Below are positions 16,944 through 25,546 of a DNA stretch of 46,915 bases, in pieces (the first letter of the stretch is position 1; every line of letters starts with the position of its first letter). The position numbers and the translations under genes are program-made. Below the pieces are notes generated by a model. That model worked only from the letters and a program-made list of their open reading frames with translations, was not told where the DNA came from and did no database searches. Origin of the DNA: CAYMBP01 sp964388745 (GTDB lineage: Bacteria; Babelota; Babeliae; Babelales; RVW-14); the NCBI GenBank assembly GCA_964388745.1, contig CAYMBP010000011.1, positions 1-46,915 of the forward strand. The letters run 5' to 3'.

Positions 16944-18530
16944 ATCTTTTGAAAGAAGAGACTCTTGTTCCATAGAGCTTGGAATTGATAAGCCAAGTAG
17001 TGTCAGAATTGTTGGTGCAACATGTGCAAGGCCCCATTCATGTTGGATAGTAAGAGATTTTCCTCGTAGGTATTGGTGAGCTACTAGAAAAGGCACTTTA
17101 TTTGCAGTGTGAGCGGTGTGGGGAACTGCTGTTTGACCATGATAACTTATCATATGTTCTGCATTACCATGGTCAGCAGTGATAATTAAAGAACCTAATC
17201 GTTTTTCAACAATTTCATGGTATAGTAACGTGATTTGTGAATCAAGATACTCGCATGCTTTGATAGTTGCTTCAAGATTTCCAGAATGGCCTACCATGTC
17301 AGCATTAGCATAGTTTGCAATAATAATTTCAGCAGCTTCTTCTCGGATTGTAGTTAAAATATGTTCGGTGATTTTGCGTGCAGACATTTTTGGTTCTTGC
17401 TCATAGGTTTTTGCTTTAATTGAGGGGATCATTACTTGATTTTCATGGGGAACTTCTGTCTTATCTGTTCCATGAAAAAATCTTGTTACATGGGTATATT
17501 TTTCACTTTCTGCAATAGTAAGAATAGTAATATTTTGACTTGTTTGATTTTGAATAGTTTCAAGCAAGGTTGTCTGTGCAATACTTGGTTTAAAAAGAGA
17601 ATTGTATCGCTTGTTTGTTTGTGGATCGTCAAAGTAGGGTGCAAAAGTTAAAAAAAAGGAAAGATCTTTAATTACAGGGTAGGTCGTTGACTGGAGTATT
17701 GTTTTATTCAAAAACATGCTTGTGAGTTGACGAGCTCTGTCTGGTCTAAAATTGAAAAAAATGACACCATCTTCTTTTTTGATTACTCCATTATTGTTGA
17801 GCATAATTGGAGGTAAAAACTCATCTGTTATCTGCTGGTGATAGCATGAGGCAAGGTAATTTCGCCATGAGGCTGTTTGCATAGGTGAGGAGGGGGTATT
17901 TAAAAGAGCATAACTTTTCTCAGTTCGCTCCCAATTATTGTCTCGATCCATTGCATAAAAGCGACCATGAATTGATGCAATAACACCTGTATTAAGTTCT
18001 TTGCATTTTTCTTCTAATTTCTCAAGAAAACGAGCTAATGATTTTGGTGCAACATCTCGTCCATCTGCAAAAACGTGAATAAAAATATGGGAAATTTGAT
18101 GTTGTTGTGCAGCAATAAGAAGTGCGTGAAGGTGGTGTTCATGACTATGCACACCACCATTTGAAAGCAATCCCATAAGATGCAAGCGTTTTTCAGATTT
18201 GGCAATCATGGTCAAAGCTGATGATAATTTTTTATCCTTAAAAAAGGACAAATCGTCAATCGAATCATTGATTTTTTTTAATAAGTTGGGAATTGCTTTG
18301 CCCGCACCAAGGGTGAGGTGTCCAACTTCTGAATTGCCATGGTAATTGTTAGGAAGGCCTACATAATTGCCTGCAGCATGCAAAAGAGTATGAGGATACA
18401 TGGCTAAAAGCTGTTTCCATGTGGGAAGAGATGCTTGGGCGACTGCATTGCCCTGCTGCTTATATTGATGGCCAAATCCATCAAGTATAATAAGCGCGAG
18501 GGGAAGAGTGTCTTTACGTAATGACTTCAT
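16890..18530 (-). CDS. gpmI: 2,3-bisphosphoglycerate-independent phosphoglycerate mutase
   Basis: 546 residues, close to the family's ~510-550. Interconverts 3- and 2-phosphoglycerate in glycolysis, using two Mn ions. Visible motifs: LALIILDGFG (metal ligand Asp17), HGNSEVGH with the phosphoryl-carrying Ser67, HVFADGRDVAP, HGRFYAMDRD, FNFRPDRARQL, ANADMVGHSGN and ITADHGNAEH. ATG at 18530 follows GAGGGC. Convergent with the permease, with a 54-bp coding overlap. Confidence 0.97.
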   Translation of the reverse strand: MKSLRKDTLPLALIILDGFGHQYKQQGNAVAQASLPTWKQLLAMYPHTLLHAAGNYVGLPNNYHGNSEVGHLTLGAGKAIPNLLKKINDSIDDLSFFKDKKLSSALTMIAKSEKRLHLMGLLSNGGVHSHEHHLHALLIAAQQHQISHIFIHVFADGRDVAPKSLARFLEKLEEKCKELNTGVIASIHGRFYAMDRDNNWERTEKSYALLNTPSSPMQTASWRNYLASCYHQQITDEFLPPIMLNNNGVIKKEDGVIFFNFRPDRARQLTSMFLNKTILQSTTYPVIKDLSFFLTFAPYFDDPQTNKRYNSLFKPSIAQTTLLETIQNQTSQNITILTIAESEKYTHVTRFFHGTDKTEVPHENQVMIPSIKAKTYEQEPKMSARKITEHILTTIREEAAEIIIANYANADMVGHSGNLEATIKACEYLDSQITLLYHEIVEKRLGSLIITADHGNAEHMISYHGQTAVPHTAHTANKVPFLVAHQYLRGKSLTIQHEWGLAHVAPTILTLLGLSIPSSMEQESLLSKDLIRRFYQTPDNIRTKAK

Positions 18531-18570
18531 ACTGCCCTCTTTTACAGATGATTTATTTTCATCTAGAATG

Positions 18571-18601
18571 TTAACACTTAAGTCTAGCGCAGTGATATAA
18601 T
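18571..18601 (+). promoter_or_regulatory. Promoter for the 145-aa protein / rsmE pair
   Basis: TATAAT at 18596-18601 is preceded by TGA, giving an extended -10 (TGATATAAT), and TTAACA at 18571-18576 can serve as a -35 with a 19-base spacer. The gap to the divergent gpmI holds little else. Confidence 0.55.
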
Positions 18602-18633
18602 AAAGGTCAAAAATATTTTAAGGAATAAGAAAA

Positions 18634-19071
18634 ATGCTTAATAGTATTGCATGTTTTAAAAAGATTTCTGTATTCGCATTTTTGTTAAATATAATTATTT
18701 TTAATGTTAGTTATGCTGGGCCGCAACTGAATGAGAATCAACAAGTAACAGCCCGCAATGCATCAAGTGATCAAGAAGAAAAGCTTAATTTAGAGTTGGA
18801 TGATGATGACCTTGCTTTTTTGGCTGAGCATATGGATGAGCTCGAAGAACTTAACGATGTTGAATTAAGCATTCAAGATAAAATAGAGCTTGGACTTATT
18901 CTGCTTTCAATTAAAAAAGATCAGTATCTACAAGAGTTTAAAGAACATGTTGCTTATTATAAAGAACGTTATCTTGCAGCATTGACGTTAACTAGTATGT
19001 TGTTGGGAGGCTTTGCGGGTTATTGTTTATGCAAGCTCAAGCTGAAAAAACAAAAAAATCATGGCGAGTAA
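18634..19071 (+). CDS. Small exported protein with acidic middle and C-terminal membrane anchor
   Basis: 145 residues. Residues 1-28 look like a signal peptide ending VSYAG. The middle is strongly acidic (LELDDDDLAFLAEHMDELEELNDVE split across 52-78), followed by a helical stretch and a hydrophobic segment at about 115-133 (LTLTSMLLGGFAGYCLC) with a basic tail KLKLKKQKN, giving a type I membrane topology. Overlaps rsmE by 11 bp, so the two are probably co-translated. No family recognised. Confidence 0.75.
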   Translation: MLNSIACFKKISVFAFLLNIIIFNVSYAGPQLNENQQVTARNASSDQEEKLNLELDDDDLAFLAEHMDELEELNDVELSIQDKIELGLILLSIKKDQYLQEFKEHVAYYKERYLAALTLTSMLLGGFAGYCLCKLKLKKQKNHGE

Positions 19072-19807
19072 GCATTGTTTTGCCTTGTATGTTTCGTCGC
19101 TAGATAAGTTGAATCAAGATAAAGATGATACTTTTTTTTATGAAGACGAAAAGCTATGGCATAGGGTTACACATGTGCTGAGGCTTAAGAATGGAGCTAA
19201 ATTTGAGTTATTTGATGGCTTGCGGTTTGTTCGAGTGATGCTAGTATCCGCTAAAGAGAGGGCAAAGAATAGGTTATATGTTCGTATTATAGATAAAGGT
19301 TCTGTGGTGCGCCAAAAGCCTGATGTGACGCTTTATGTTGGGCTTACTAAAAAAGATGCTTTTTATGAAATAATTTATGCTGCAGGGCAGTTTGGTATTG
19401 CACGAATTGTTCCTCTGCTTACTAAGCGCATACATAAAAATTGGTGGACTGATAAAGAAATGCGACGTTGTCGGGAATATCTTAAGGCTGGGGCTGAGCA
19501 AGCAAAAACTTATTGGTTCGGTTCTATTGAAGCTCCTATGCCATTTGATGAAGCGGTGAATAGTGCTCCTGAAGAATCTCCTCTGTTTGTTTGCAATGCA
19601 CAGGCCTCTGTCAGTTTGATTGAGGCTTGCAAAGAAATAAAGGGCCAATCTTTATTTCTTTTTATTGGCCCTGAAGGTGGTTTTGAAAGTTATGAAGAGC
19701 TTATGCTGCAAGAAAATGGTGTGCAGTCTGTTACTCTATCTCAAGCAATATTACGATCTCAAGATGCTTCACTTCTTAGCTTTGGCATTATTCGTATGCA
19801 GCTTTAA
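19061..19807 (+). CDS. rsmE: 16S rRNA m3U1498 methyltransferase
   Basis: 248 residues, typical for the family. N-terminal PUA-like region has HRVTHVLRLKNGAKFELFDG. The SPOUT knot is visible as LYVGLTKKDAFYEII, LFLFIGPEGGFESYEE and, at the C-terminus, VTLSQAILRSQDASLLSFGII, where most homologues have LG-x-x-ILR-x-ETA; the Ser-Gln replacements for the usual Gly and Glu are slight departures. Methylates N3 of U1498 in the 30S subunit using S-adenosylmethionine. Convergent with tsaB, with only eight bases between the stops. Confidence 0.93.
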   Translation: MASKHCFALYVSSLDKLNQDKDDTFFYEDEKLWHRVTHVLRLKNGAKFELFDGLRFVRVMLVSAKERAKNRLYVRIIDKGSVVRQKPDVTLYVGLTKKDAFYEIIYAAGQFGIARIVPLLTKRIHKNWWTDKEMRRCREYLKAGAEQAKTYWFGSIEAPMPFDEAVNSAPEESPLFVCNAQASVSLIEACKEIKGQSLFLFIGPEGGFESYEELMLQENGVQSVTLSQAILRSQDASLLSFGIIRMQL

Positions 19808-19815
19808 TTTGAGGA

Positions 19816-20538
19816 CTACTTCTTCATTGTAAATTTTTGTATTTTCATATAATTCGGAATAACTTGTTTTATAGCGTGCTGTTGTTGTTGATATGCACAG
19901 ATACCAATCATGTGTGATGAGGCTATACTTGGGTATTCTTTAGAAAATAGTGCATAATGGCCTAATGTTGTTTGAATAAGTTGTTGATGAAGTATGGCAG
20001 CATTGCCAGCAAACATCGTTGTAGTATTGGGTGAATGATTTTGAAGTTGTCTTAGTAATTCGTCAATCGATAAGCATCCTGTGTATTCTATCTGAAGTCT
20101 GTTTTGATGATCTATCGTGTATAATAAATAGTAGCAATCATTGCTGTATGCATTAAGCATAATCATCGTCTGAGGAGGAAAAGATCCATGAGTATTTTGA
20201 TATTCATGAACCTCACAGGCAAGTGCGTCAAGTCCATTTACGCCAATTAAAGGAACATCACAAGCAAATGCAATACCATTAATTGTTGCAATGGTAGTGC
20301 GCAACGAAGTAAAAGCTCCAGGGCCCTTATCAACAGCAATAGAAGAAAGGTCGTTGAGCTTAAGGTGATTATTCTTAAGAAGGGCGTCAATATAAGGAAT
20401 AAGAAAAGAGCTTGCGCGCTTATCTTGTACATCAATGGATTCAACGCTGTTATTAGCCTTAAATAAAGTTAGTGAAATTCCTGAATAGCTTCCTTGAACA
20501 GCTAGTCGCCATTGGTGTGAGTCTATTTTTTTAATCAT
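19816..20538 (-). CDS. tsaB: tRNA N6-threonylcarbamoyladenosine complex subunit TsaB
   Basis: 240 residues. Contains the TsaB signature SSIAVDKGPGAFTSLRTTIATINGIAFA and LIGVNGLDALA. TsaB is a catalytically silent ASKHA-fold partner that supports TsaD in making t6A37 on ANN-decoding tRNAs. The N-terminus is slightly unusual: the usual short acidic I-D-T-S motif is here replaced by LAVQGSYSG. Start overlaps the end of the zinc-ribbon gene by 8 bp, indicating an operon. Confidence 0.9.
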   Translation of the reverse strand: MIKKIDSHQWRLAVQGSYSGISLTLFKANNSVESIDVQDKRASSFLIPYIDALLKNNHLKLNDLSSIAVDKGPGAFTSLRTTIATINGIAFACDVPLIGVNGLDALACEVHEYQNTHGSFPPQTMIMLNAYSNDCYYLLYTIDHQNRLQIEYTGCLSIDELLRQLQNHSPNTTTMFAGNAAILHQQLIQTTLGHYALFSKEYPSIASSHMIGICAYQQQQHAIKQVIPNYMKIQKFTMKK

Positions 20539-20713
20539 TTTGTTTTTTCAGCTTTTGTCTCTGATAAAAGATGCTAAATGCATCATCTCGTATTGTATTT
20601 TCACGTTTTTCAATTACCTTTCCGCAATTAAGGCACTTACACCCTTCAAAGTTAATGAAATGATCAAAAAATGATTGCATTACCATTAAACCACCACATT
20701 TTGGGCACTTCAT
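20531..20713 (-). CDS. Small zinc-ribbon protein
   Basis: 60 residues from the ATG at 20713, placed by AAGGAG seven bases upstream; an ATG seven codons earlier lies before that site. MKCPKCGGLMV gives Cys3 and Cys6, and CKCLNCG gives Cys27 and Cys30 (plus Cys25), a classic treble-clef/ribbon zinc site. The tail is charged (RQKLKKQND). Such proteins are common and mostly uncharacterised. Coupled to tsaB. Confidence 0.8.
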   Translation of the reverse strand: MKCPKCGGLMVMQSFFDHFINFEGCKCLNCGKVIEKRENTIRDDAFSIFYQRQKLKKQND

Positions 20714-20962
20714 ACGATCTCCTTTTTTGGACATACAATATTGAGTCGCTCCTTGTAGTTTAAACTGTTTTTACGCGTTGTAAAAAATAATAGCACAGGC
20801 ATTTTTTAAAAGTATCAAAAACATTTCCGGTCACATAGTTAGTTTTGGCTTTAGAGTATCTTTATATTATCTGTTATCTTAATAAGTTTGTACAGCGTCT
20901 TATCTTAAGCATGTTATTATTGATACTCTTCAGTATTTTGGTAATTTACCATATTTATTGCT
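20714..20962. other. Intergenic stretch without a recognised feature
   Basis: About 250 bases between the zinc-ribbon gene start and the stop of the coiled-coil gene. Apart from the zinc-ribbon ribosome site I see no ORF, tRNA or strong hairpin. Confidence 0.6.
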
Positions 20963-23425
20963 TTACTGCATGTGTGTTAACATTGCTTCAATAGACTCTT
21001 TTTCACTAGACACTTTCTTTTCTTGTTCCATAAATTCTTCTTGGGCGCGTTGCTCATTAATTTGAAGATTCATTTTGCCTTGTTGAATTTGCTCTAGGGA
21101 TTGATGGGTAACTTGCTGAAGATTTTTTAGCTCTTTAGCAACCCCTTGTTGAATTTCTGTAGCTTGTTCTTCAAGTTGCTTGAATTGTAAAGCTGCTTCG
21201 TTTGTTGTTTGTTCAAGATTCTTTTGTTGTTGATAGAGAGACTCCTTCTCTTTTATAAGACCTTCTGCGAAATTAGCGACTTCCCCTGTTGTTATAATAA
21301 CTTGTTGCTCAAGTCCTTCAAGGGCTCCTCTTTTCTTACTCATCTGAATGCTTGACTCTTCTTTTTCTTGTTGAGCAAGCTCCTGTTTTACTATAGCTTC
21401 TTGTGCTTTAGCATTTTCTTTTTTTTGAGCATTAACAAGTGTTTGTGCGGCCTCTGAAAAGCTGTCTTCAAGTCCTTTTTTTTCAGATTCTATTCGATTA
21501 ATTTTTGCTTCAAGGTACTCAATTTTTTCTTTAGCCTCAGCCTGCTTGCTCAGAGAAAGTGATTCAGTGCTGATTTTTTCTTCTTGGTGCTTAGTCCGTT
21601 CTTGTTTTAAAAGAGTCTCTGTTTTGTTTTTATCATTGATTAATCTTGAAAGTTGTTCCTGCATTAATTGTAGCTCTTTTTGCTGGTTATTCATAGTTAT
21701 TTCTTGTTTGGAGAGTTGTTGAGAAAGGTTTTGGTGTATTTTGTGTTGATTTTCCTGGTATGTACGAGCTTGTTCTTGTTGCTTTTGATACCACTCAAGT
21801 TGCTCTTGAGAGGCTATTAGTTTTGGCTCAAGCGCTTTTAGCTCTTGAGTTTGTTGCTCAAGCGCTTGTATTGCTTCTTCTTTTTGTTTTATTTTTTTTA
21901 AAAGGCGCTCTTGTTCTTTTTTTTCTATTTCTATTTGTTCGTTAAGAAGCCTAATGCGCGAATGACAATGTTCAGTTTCACGTTGTGCTTTATTATAAGA
22001 GAGTTCTGATGAAAGACGTTGTTTGCGCTCTAATTGAACTGTTTTTTTGAGTTCTTGCTTTTGAGTTCTTCGTTTTTCAATTTCTTGTTGTAGTTTGTGT
22101 TGTTCTGTTGCTTGTTCAAGTTGTAGTTTCTCAAGGGAGGCAATTTTATCTTTATATTCCAATATTTCTGTTTTAATGGTTTTAATTTCAAGTATTTTGT
22201 AGTCAAGTTCTACTTCTTTTCTTTTAAGATCTTCAATTGTCGTTGTAAGGTTAGCGATCTCTTTTTGTGAACCTGCAAGTTGATTGGCTGTCATTGAGAG
22301 TGTTTCTTGGCATTCATGTAATTGCTCTGCCAATTTGTTTGCTCTGACTTCAGCGTTAAGGAAATCATGTTTTTTTTCTTCTATTTGTTTTTGAAGTCGC
22401 TGATTTTCTTCAGATAAGAGTTGATTTGTCTTTTTGTGTTCTTCTGCAACGGCTAGTGTAACGAGGCTTGTTTGTTCTTCTGGAGCAGTTAAGAGCTTAT
22501 GTAGGCTTTCAGGTGGGGTTATGATAATGTTGGAGACAATCTCTTCAATGGCTTCGTTAGAGAGTCTTTTATTGTGTGCATGATAGGCGCTGTTTAAGTC
22601 GTATAGTACAAGGAGCCGTAGTTTTTTATGCTCTTCATCGTCAATGTTTTCTTTCTTTTTGTAATCATTTAGTAATTCGTCTGCTTTTTTTTGCATCTCA
22701 GCAAGGTCTTCAAGGCGTTCTTTGCGTTTAATAATTTCTGCATATCTTTTTTCATAACGTGATTGAGTCATGCTTAGTGACGTATCAAACCATTGCTGAT
22801 ATGATGAAAATTGCTTTGCAAACTCTTGAGAAGTTTCATCATCTTCGCCGTCAAGAACTATATTTTTAAGCATGGAAATAGTTGAGTTAATTTGGCTTGC
22901 TGCTTTATTTTTCCATTCAAGTGAAAGATTGAGAGTTTTGTCTGAACCAATTTGTTTGGCAAAGTGTTCTCGTCGTGTGATGCGTCTTTGTTCGAGAATT
23001 TTTTCATCTGCCTCATCAAGTAAATCAAGAACTTCTTGACTTGCTTTTACTTTTAGCTGAGCTTCTGATTCTTTAACTGATGATCGTAGTTCGTTTGCCT
23101 GCTCTTCAATGGTTTTTTCAATGCGCTTAATACTTTCTTGTGCATTACGTTTTATCTCTTCAATTTCATGTTGTGATTCACGATGAAGTTCCTTATATTG
23201 CTTTTCTGCTTGATCTTTAAGTTCAAGTGTTGCATTTTCAATTTTTTCATTTAGATTTAGTGTTTTTTCTTCTGCTTCAAGCAAAATTTTTCCGGCATCT
23301 GCCTGTGATGCCTTATAGGCACTTTTCATAAGCGAAGAAAAGGATTGTTTTTCATGAGCCAGACATGTTGCAAATAGCATCAGCGCAAAAAGGCTCTTCA
23401 ATACTAATTTCTCTAACAACTTCAT
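20963..23425 (-). CDS. Exported long coiled-coil protein
   Basis: 820 residues from the ATG at 23425 (preceded by GGGGGAG); an in-frame start 14 codons earlier is less likely. Residues 1-23 form a signal peptide (KSLFALMLFATCLA). Nearly all of the rest is heptad-rich helix dominated by E, K, Q, L and A, for example the stretches around ATLELKDQAEKQYKEL, LLKKIKQKEEAIQALEQQTQ and MNNQQKELQLMQEQLSR. Only residues ~180-320 look less regular. No catalytic motif. Likely a fibrous periplasmic or surface protein (tether, spacer or filament); similarity to any named coiled-coil protein would be compositional and is not evidence of function. Confidence 0.85.
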   Translation of the reverse strand: MKLLEKLVLKSLFALMLFATCLAHEKQSFSSLMKSAYKASQADAGKILLEAEEKTLNLNEKIENATLELKDQAEKQYKELHRESQHEIEEIKRNAQESIKRIEKTIEEQANELRSSVKESEAQLKVKASQEVLDLLDEADEKILEQRRITRREHFAKQIGSDKTLNLSLEWKNKAASQINSTISMLKNIVLDGEDDETSQEFAKQFSSYQQWFDTSLSMTQSRYEKRYAEIIKRKERLEDLAEMQKKADELLNDYKKKENIDDEEHKKLRLLVLYDLNSAYHAHNKRLSNEAIEEIVSNIIITPPESLHKLLTAPEEQTSLVTLAVAEEHKKTNQLLSEENQRLQKQIEEKKHDFLNAEVRANKLAEQLHECQETLSMTANQLAGSQKEIANLTTTIEDLKRKEVELDYKILEIKTIKTEILEYKDKIASLEKLQLEQATEQHKLQQEIEKRRTQKQELKKTVQLERKQRLSSELSYNKAQRETEHCHSRIRLLNEQIEIEKKEQERLLKKIKQKEEAIQALEQQTQELKALEPKLIASQEQLEWYQKQQEQARTYQENQHKIHQNLSQQLSKQEITMNNQQKELQLMQEQLSRLINDKNKTETLLKQERTKHQEEKISTESLSLSKQAEAKEKIEYLEAKINRIESEKKGLEDSFSEAAQTLVNAQKKENAKAQEAIVKQELAQQEKEESSIQMSKKRGALEGLEQQVIITTGEVANFAEGLIKEKESLYQQQKNLEQTTNEAALQFKQLEEQATEIQQGVAKELKNLQQVTHQSLEQIQQGKMNLQINEQRAQEEFMEQEKKVSSEKESIEAMLTHMQ

Positions 23426-23663
23426 ACGACATCTCCCCCCTGCTAAAAGCATAATCCCTCTATTCACTATCTTAAGAGATCTGTTTTCTTTAAGACAAGT
23501 AAATTAAAAAAATTATAAAAAGAAGTCATATTATAATATAAATTTCAAATAGAAACCATTGGCCGTAACCTCTTTTATTATTATTGCTAACTATTTAATT
23601 TTATAACAAGATGGGGTATACTGAAAAAAGCTTTGCAAGAGAATGCAGTGGAAAGGGTTATGT

Positions 23664-25166
23664 ATGCGAAAAACATATTTGGTACTTCTCATGTGCATCA
23701 TTTCTTTGGTGTGGATTTTTCGTATTCACCATATCCAAGATAATGATAACTTAGTTGCAACAATAATTAAAAATACAAAAAAAAATCAGACTGTTTGGCT
23801 TAATGTCTTTATTCACGGGTCATTTGGTACAGCTCTTGGTCTGTTGAGTATGCCGAGTGTACTTGATGATAATTTAAAGGGAACATTGTATCGCCAAGCA
23901 AATAAACGTTTGCGTGATGATCACTTTTTTTATAAAGACCAGGCAATTTTAGAGCGCGGTCTCATTTCTGTCTCACCAACCTTTGATCGTACAGTCTGTC
24001 AGAATAAGCTTTTTGTTGCTCATCCGCTTACAAAATCATTTGATATTATATCATCATGGGTAGGCCAAAATATGAATGATCACTTAGTTGAAGAAAAGCA
24101 TCATTTTTATACGTTTGGTTGGACAGGGTTGCTGAGTCAGCGTTCAAGAAGATTTGAGGCAATTCGCTTGTATAATGGTCTTTCAGAAGAACTTAGCAAA
24201 TTTCATGATAAAGGGATATATCCAAAAATTAGGCTTATTACTCATAGCCATGCTGGAAATTTAAGCTTAAATTTGGCAGCTGTACAAGCTGTTCTGCATC
24301 TTGATCTGTTTGATGATGAACCTGTTAAAAGCTCTGTTAATAATTGCAATGATGCTGTGCGGCACATGCTTTCGTTAATGAAGTCACTTCCAGCGAAGGA
24401 AGAGGCATTGAGTAAAAAAGGCCAAAAGCGATTTGATTATGTGCCTATTTTAAAGAACATAGTGATTGATGAGTTGGTTATGTATGGCTGTCCCATTCAG
24501 CCAGAAACTATTGGTTTTGCCTGTTCTCCTATTTTTAAGCGCATTGTTAATTTTTATTCGGGTGAAGATGTTATTCAGCGAAGTGACTGGGTAACAACAT
24601 ACCGAGGTTTTAGTGATCAACGTATTGGTAATTATCTTTTTGACGAAGCTCACTGGATTGAAGCACAAAAGAAAATTTATCAAGTTCGTTTAATGATTGG
24701 GCGTAGATGGAGTAAAAATATTGCTGATGAAAAAAATAGCGCAGCATTAAGTACAGATGCTCAAGATAAAAAAGATATGTCGCTGTGGGATTTCTTTTTT
24801 GCAGGACGCAAAGCTTTTTCTCGAGAGTCTCAAGATCCAACCCATAAAGAGATGTGGTATTGCTCTTGGCAAAAAGAGGCTGCTTGTAACGCGCTTCTTG
24901 CACCTCTTCCACTTATGGTGTTAACACCAGCTTTTATGGCGCTAATTGAGCAAGGTGGTGGTGATCAAGATCTTGATATTAATTTAAAGCTTTCTCTAGA
25001 TTATTTAAAAATGTATCTTGCGCGGCATAACCATGAGCATATTAAAACCAAGCACTATATACCTCGTTCTCTTGTTGAGGGATTAAAGGCAAAGGCAAAT
25101 GAGTGGCGCCCAGAAGAAACAACGTTGGCTGATGACTTTAATGCAATTTATAAGCATCTTTTATAA
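23664..25166 (+). CDS. Exported alpha/beta-hydrolase-like protein
   Basis: 500 residues from the ATG at 23664 (GGAAAGGG six bases before); an ATG seven codons earlier lacks a site. An N-terminal hydrophobic segment (LVLLMCIISLVWIF) is a signal peptide or anchor. NVFIHGSFG at 48-55 resembles the oxyanion-side HG loop of lipases, and RLITHSHAGN places Ser195 in a H-S-H-A-G elbow, a variant of G-x-S-x-G. Later residues include EDVIQRSDW and several candidate His. No named family recognised. A degenerate copy of the start of a similar gene lies just downstream (25295-25351). Confidence 0.7.
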   Translation: MRKTYLVLLMCIISLVWIFRIHHIQDNDNLVATIIKNTKKNQTVWLNVFIHGSFGTALGLLSMPSVLDDNLKGTLYRQANKRLRDDHFFYKDQAILERGLISVSPTFDRTVCQNKLFVAHPLTKSFDIISSWVGQNMNDHLVEEKHHFYTFGWTGLLSQRSRRFEAIRLYNGLSEELSKFHDKGIYPKIRLITHSHAGNLSLNLAAVQAVLHLDLFDDEPVKSSVNNCNDAVRHMLSLMKSLPAKEEALSKKGQKRFDYVPILKNIVIDELVMYGCPIQPETIGFACSPIFKRIVNFYSGEDVIQRSDWVTTYRGFSDQRIGNYLFDEAHWIEAQKKIYQVRLMIGRRWSKNIADEKNSAALSTDAQDKKDMSLWDFFFAGRKAFSRESQDPTHKEMWYCSWQKEAACNALLAPLPLMVLTPAFMALIEQGGGDQDLDINLKLSLDYLKMYLARHNHEHIKTKHYIPRSLVEGLKAKANEWRPEETTLADDFNAIYKHLL

Positions 25167-25294
25167 ATTGTAAATTTTCATAAAAAATATTTCTGAATTA
25201 TTTTTTTGGACTATTATGACTTTTTTTTGGCTTTATTTATGGAGATATTCAAACGATTTCACCTATTTTTCAGCACGAATATAGGAGGCCTTGG

Positions 25295-25351
25295 ATGACT
25301 ATTTTTATTCATGGGTCATTCATTATTTTTAATTATCTCAAGGAGCTTTAG
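25295..25351 (+). pseudogene. 5' remnant of a second copy of the hydrolase-like gene
   Basis: A good ribosome site (TAGGAGG) precedes an ATG opening MTIFIHGSFIIFNYLKEL and a stop. IFIHGSF matches the VFIHGSF core of the intact gene immediately upstream. Only this stub is left. The rest of the 380-base gap before bamA holds a small inverted repeat (TGTAGCA / TGCTACA near 25440-25458) and no other ORF. Confidence 0.45.
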
Positions 25352-25546
25352 GTTTTTTATGGTGCGTTCAAAGTTCAATTTTAAGAGTTGTATGATAAAA
25401 GGGTAGCTTTTTTTGCTAGTCCTTGTATCATAATCACCTGTAGCATACCTTGCTACAATACATAATTTATTATAAATTTACTCAACCAAATACGAGGGGC
25501 AAGTATCCGCTCGTCCAAGAATATGTTAATGCTACAGGAGAGCATA

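Noticed and set aside
18760..18860. Possible calcium-binding (EF-hand/dockerin) motif in the acidic part of the 145-aa protein
   Set aside because: The Asp/Glu run has no regular spacing of ligands; it is simple acidic composition.
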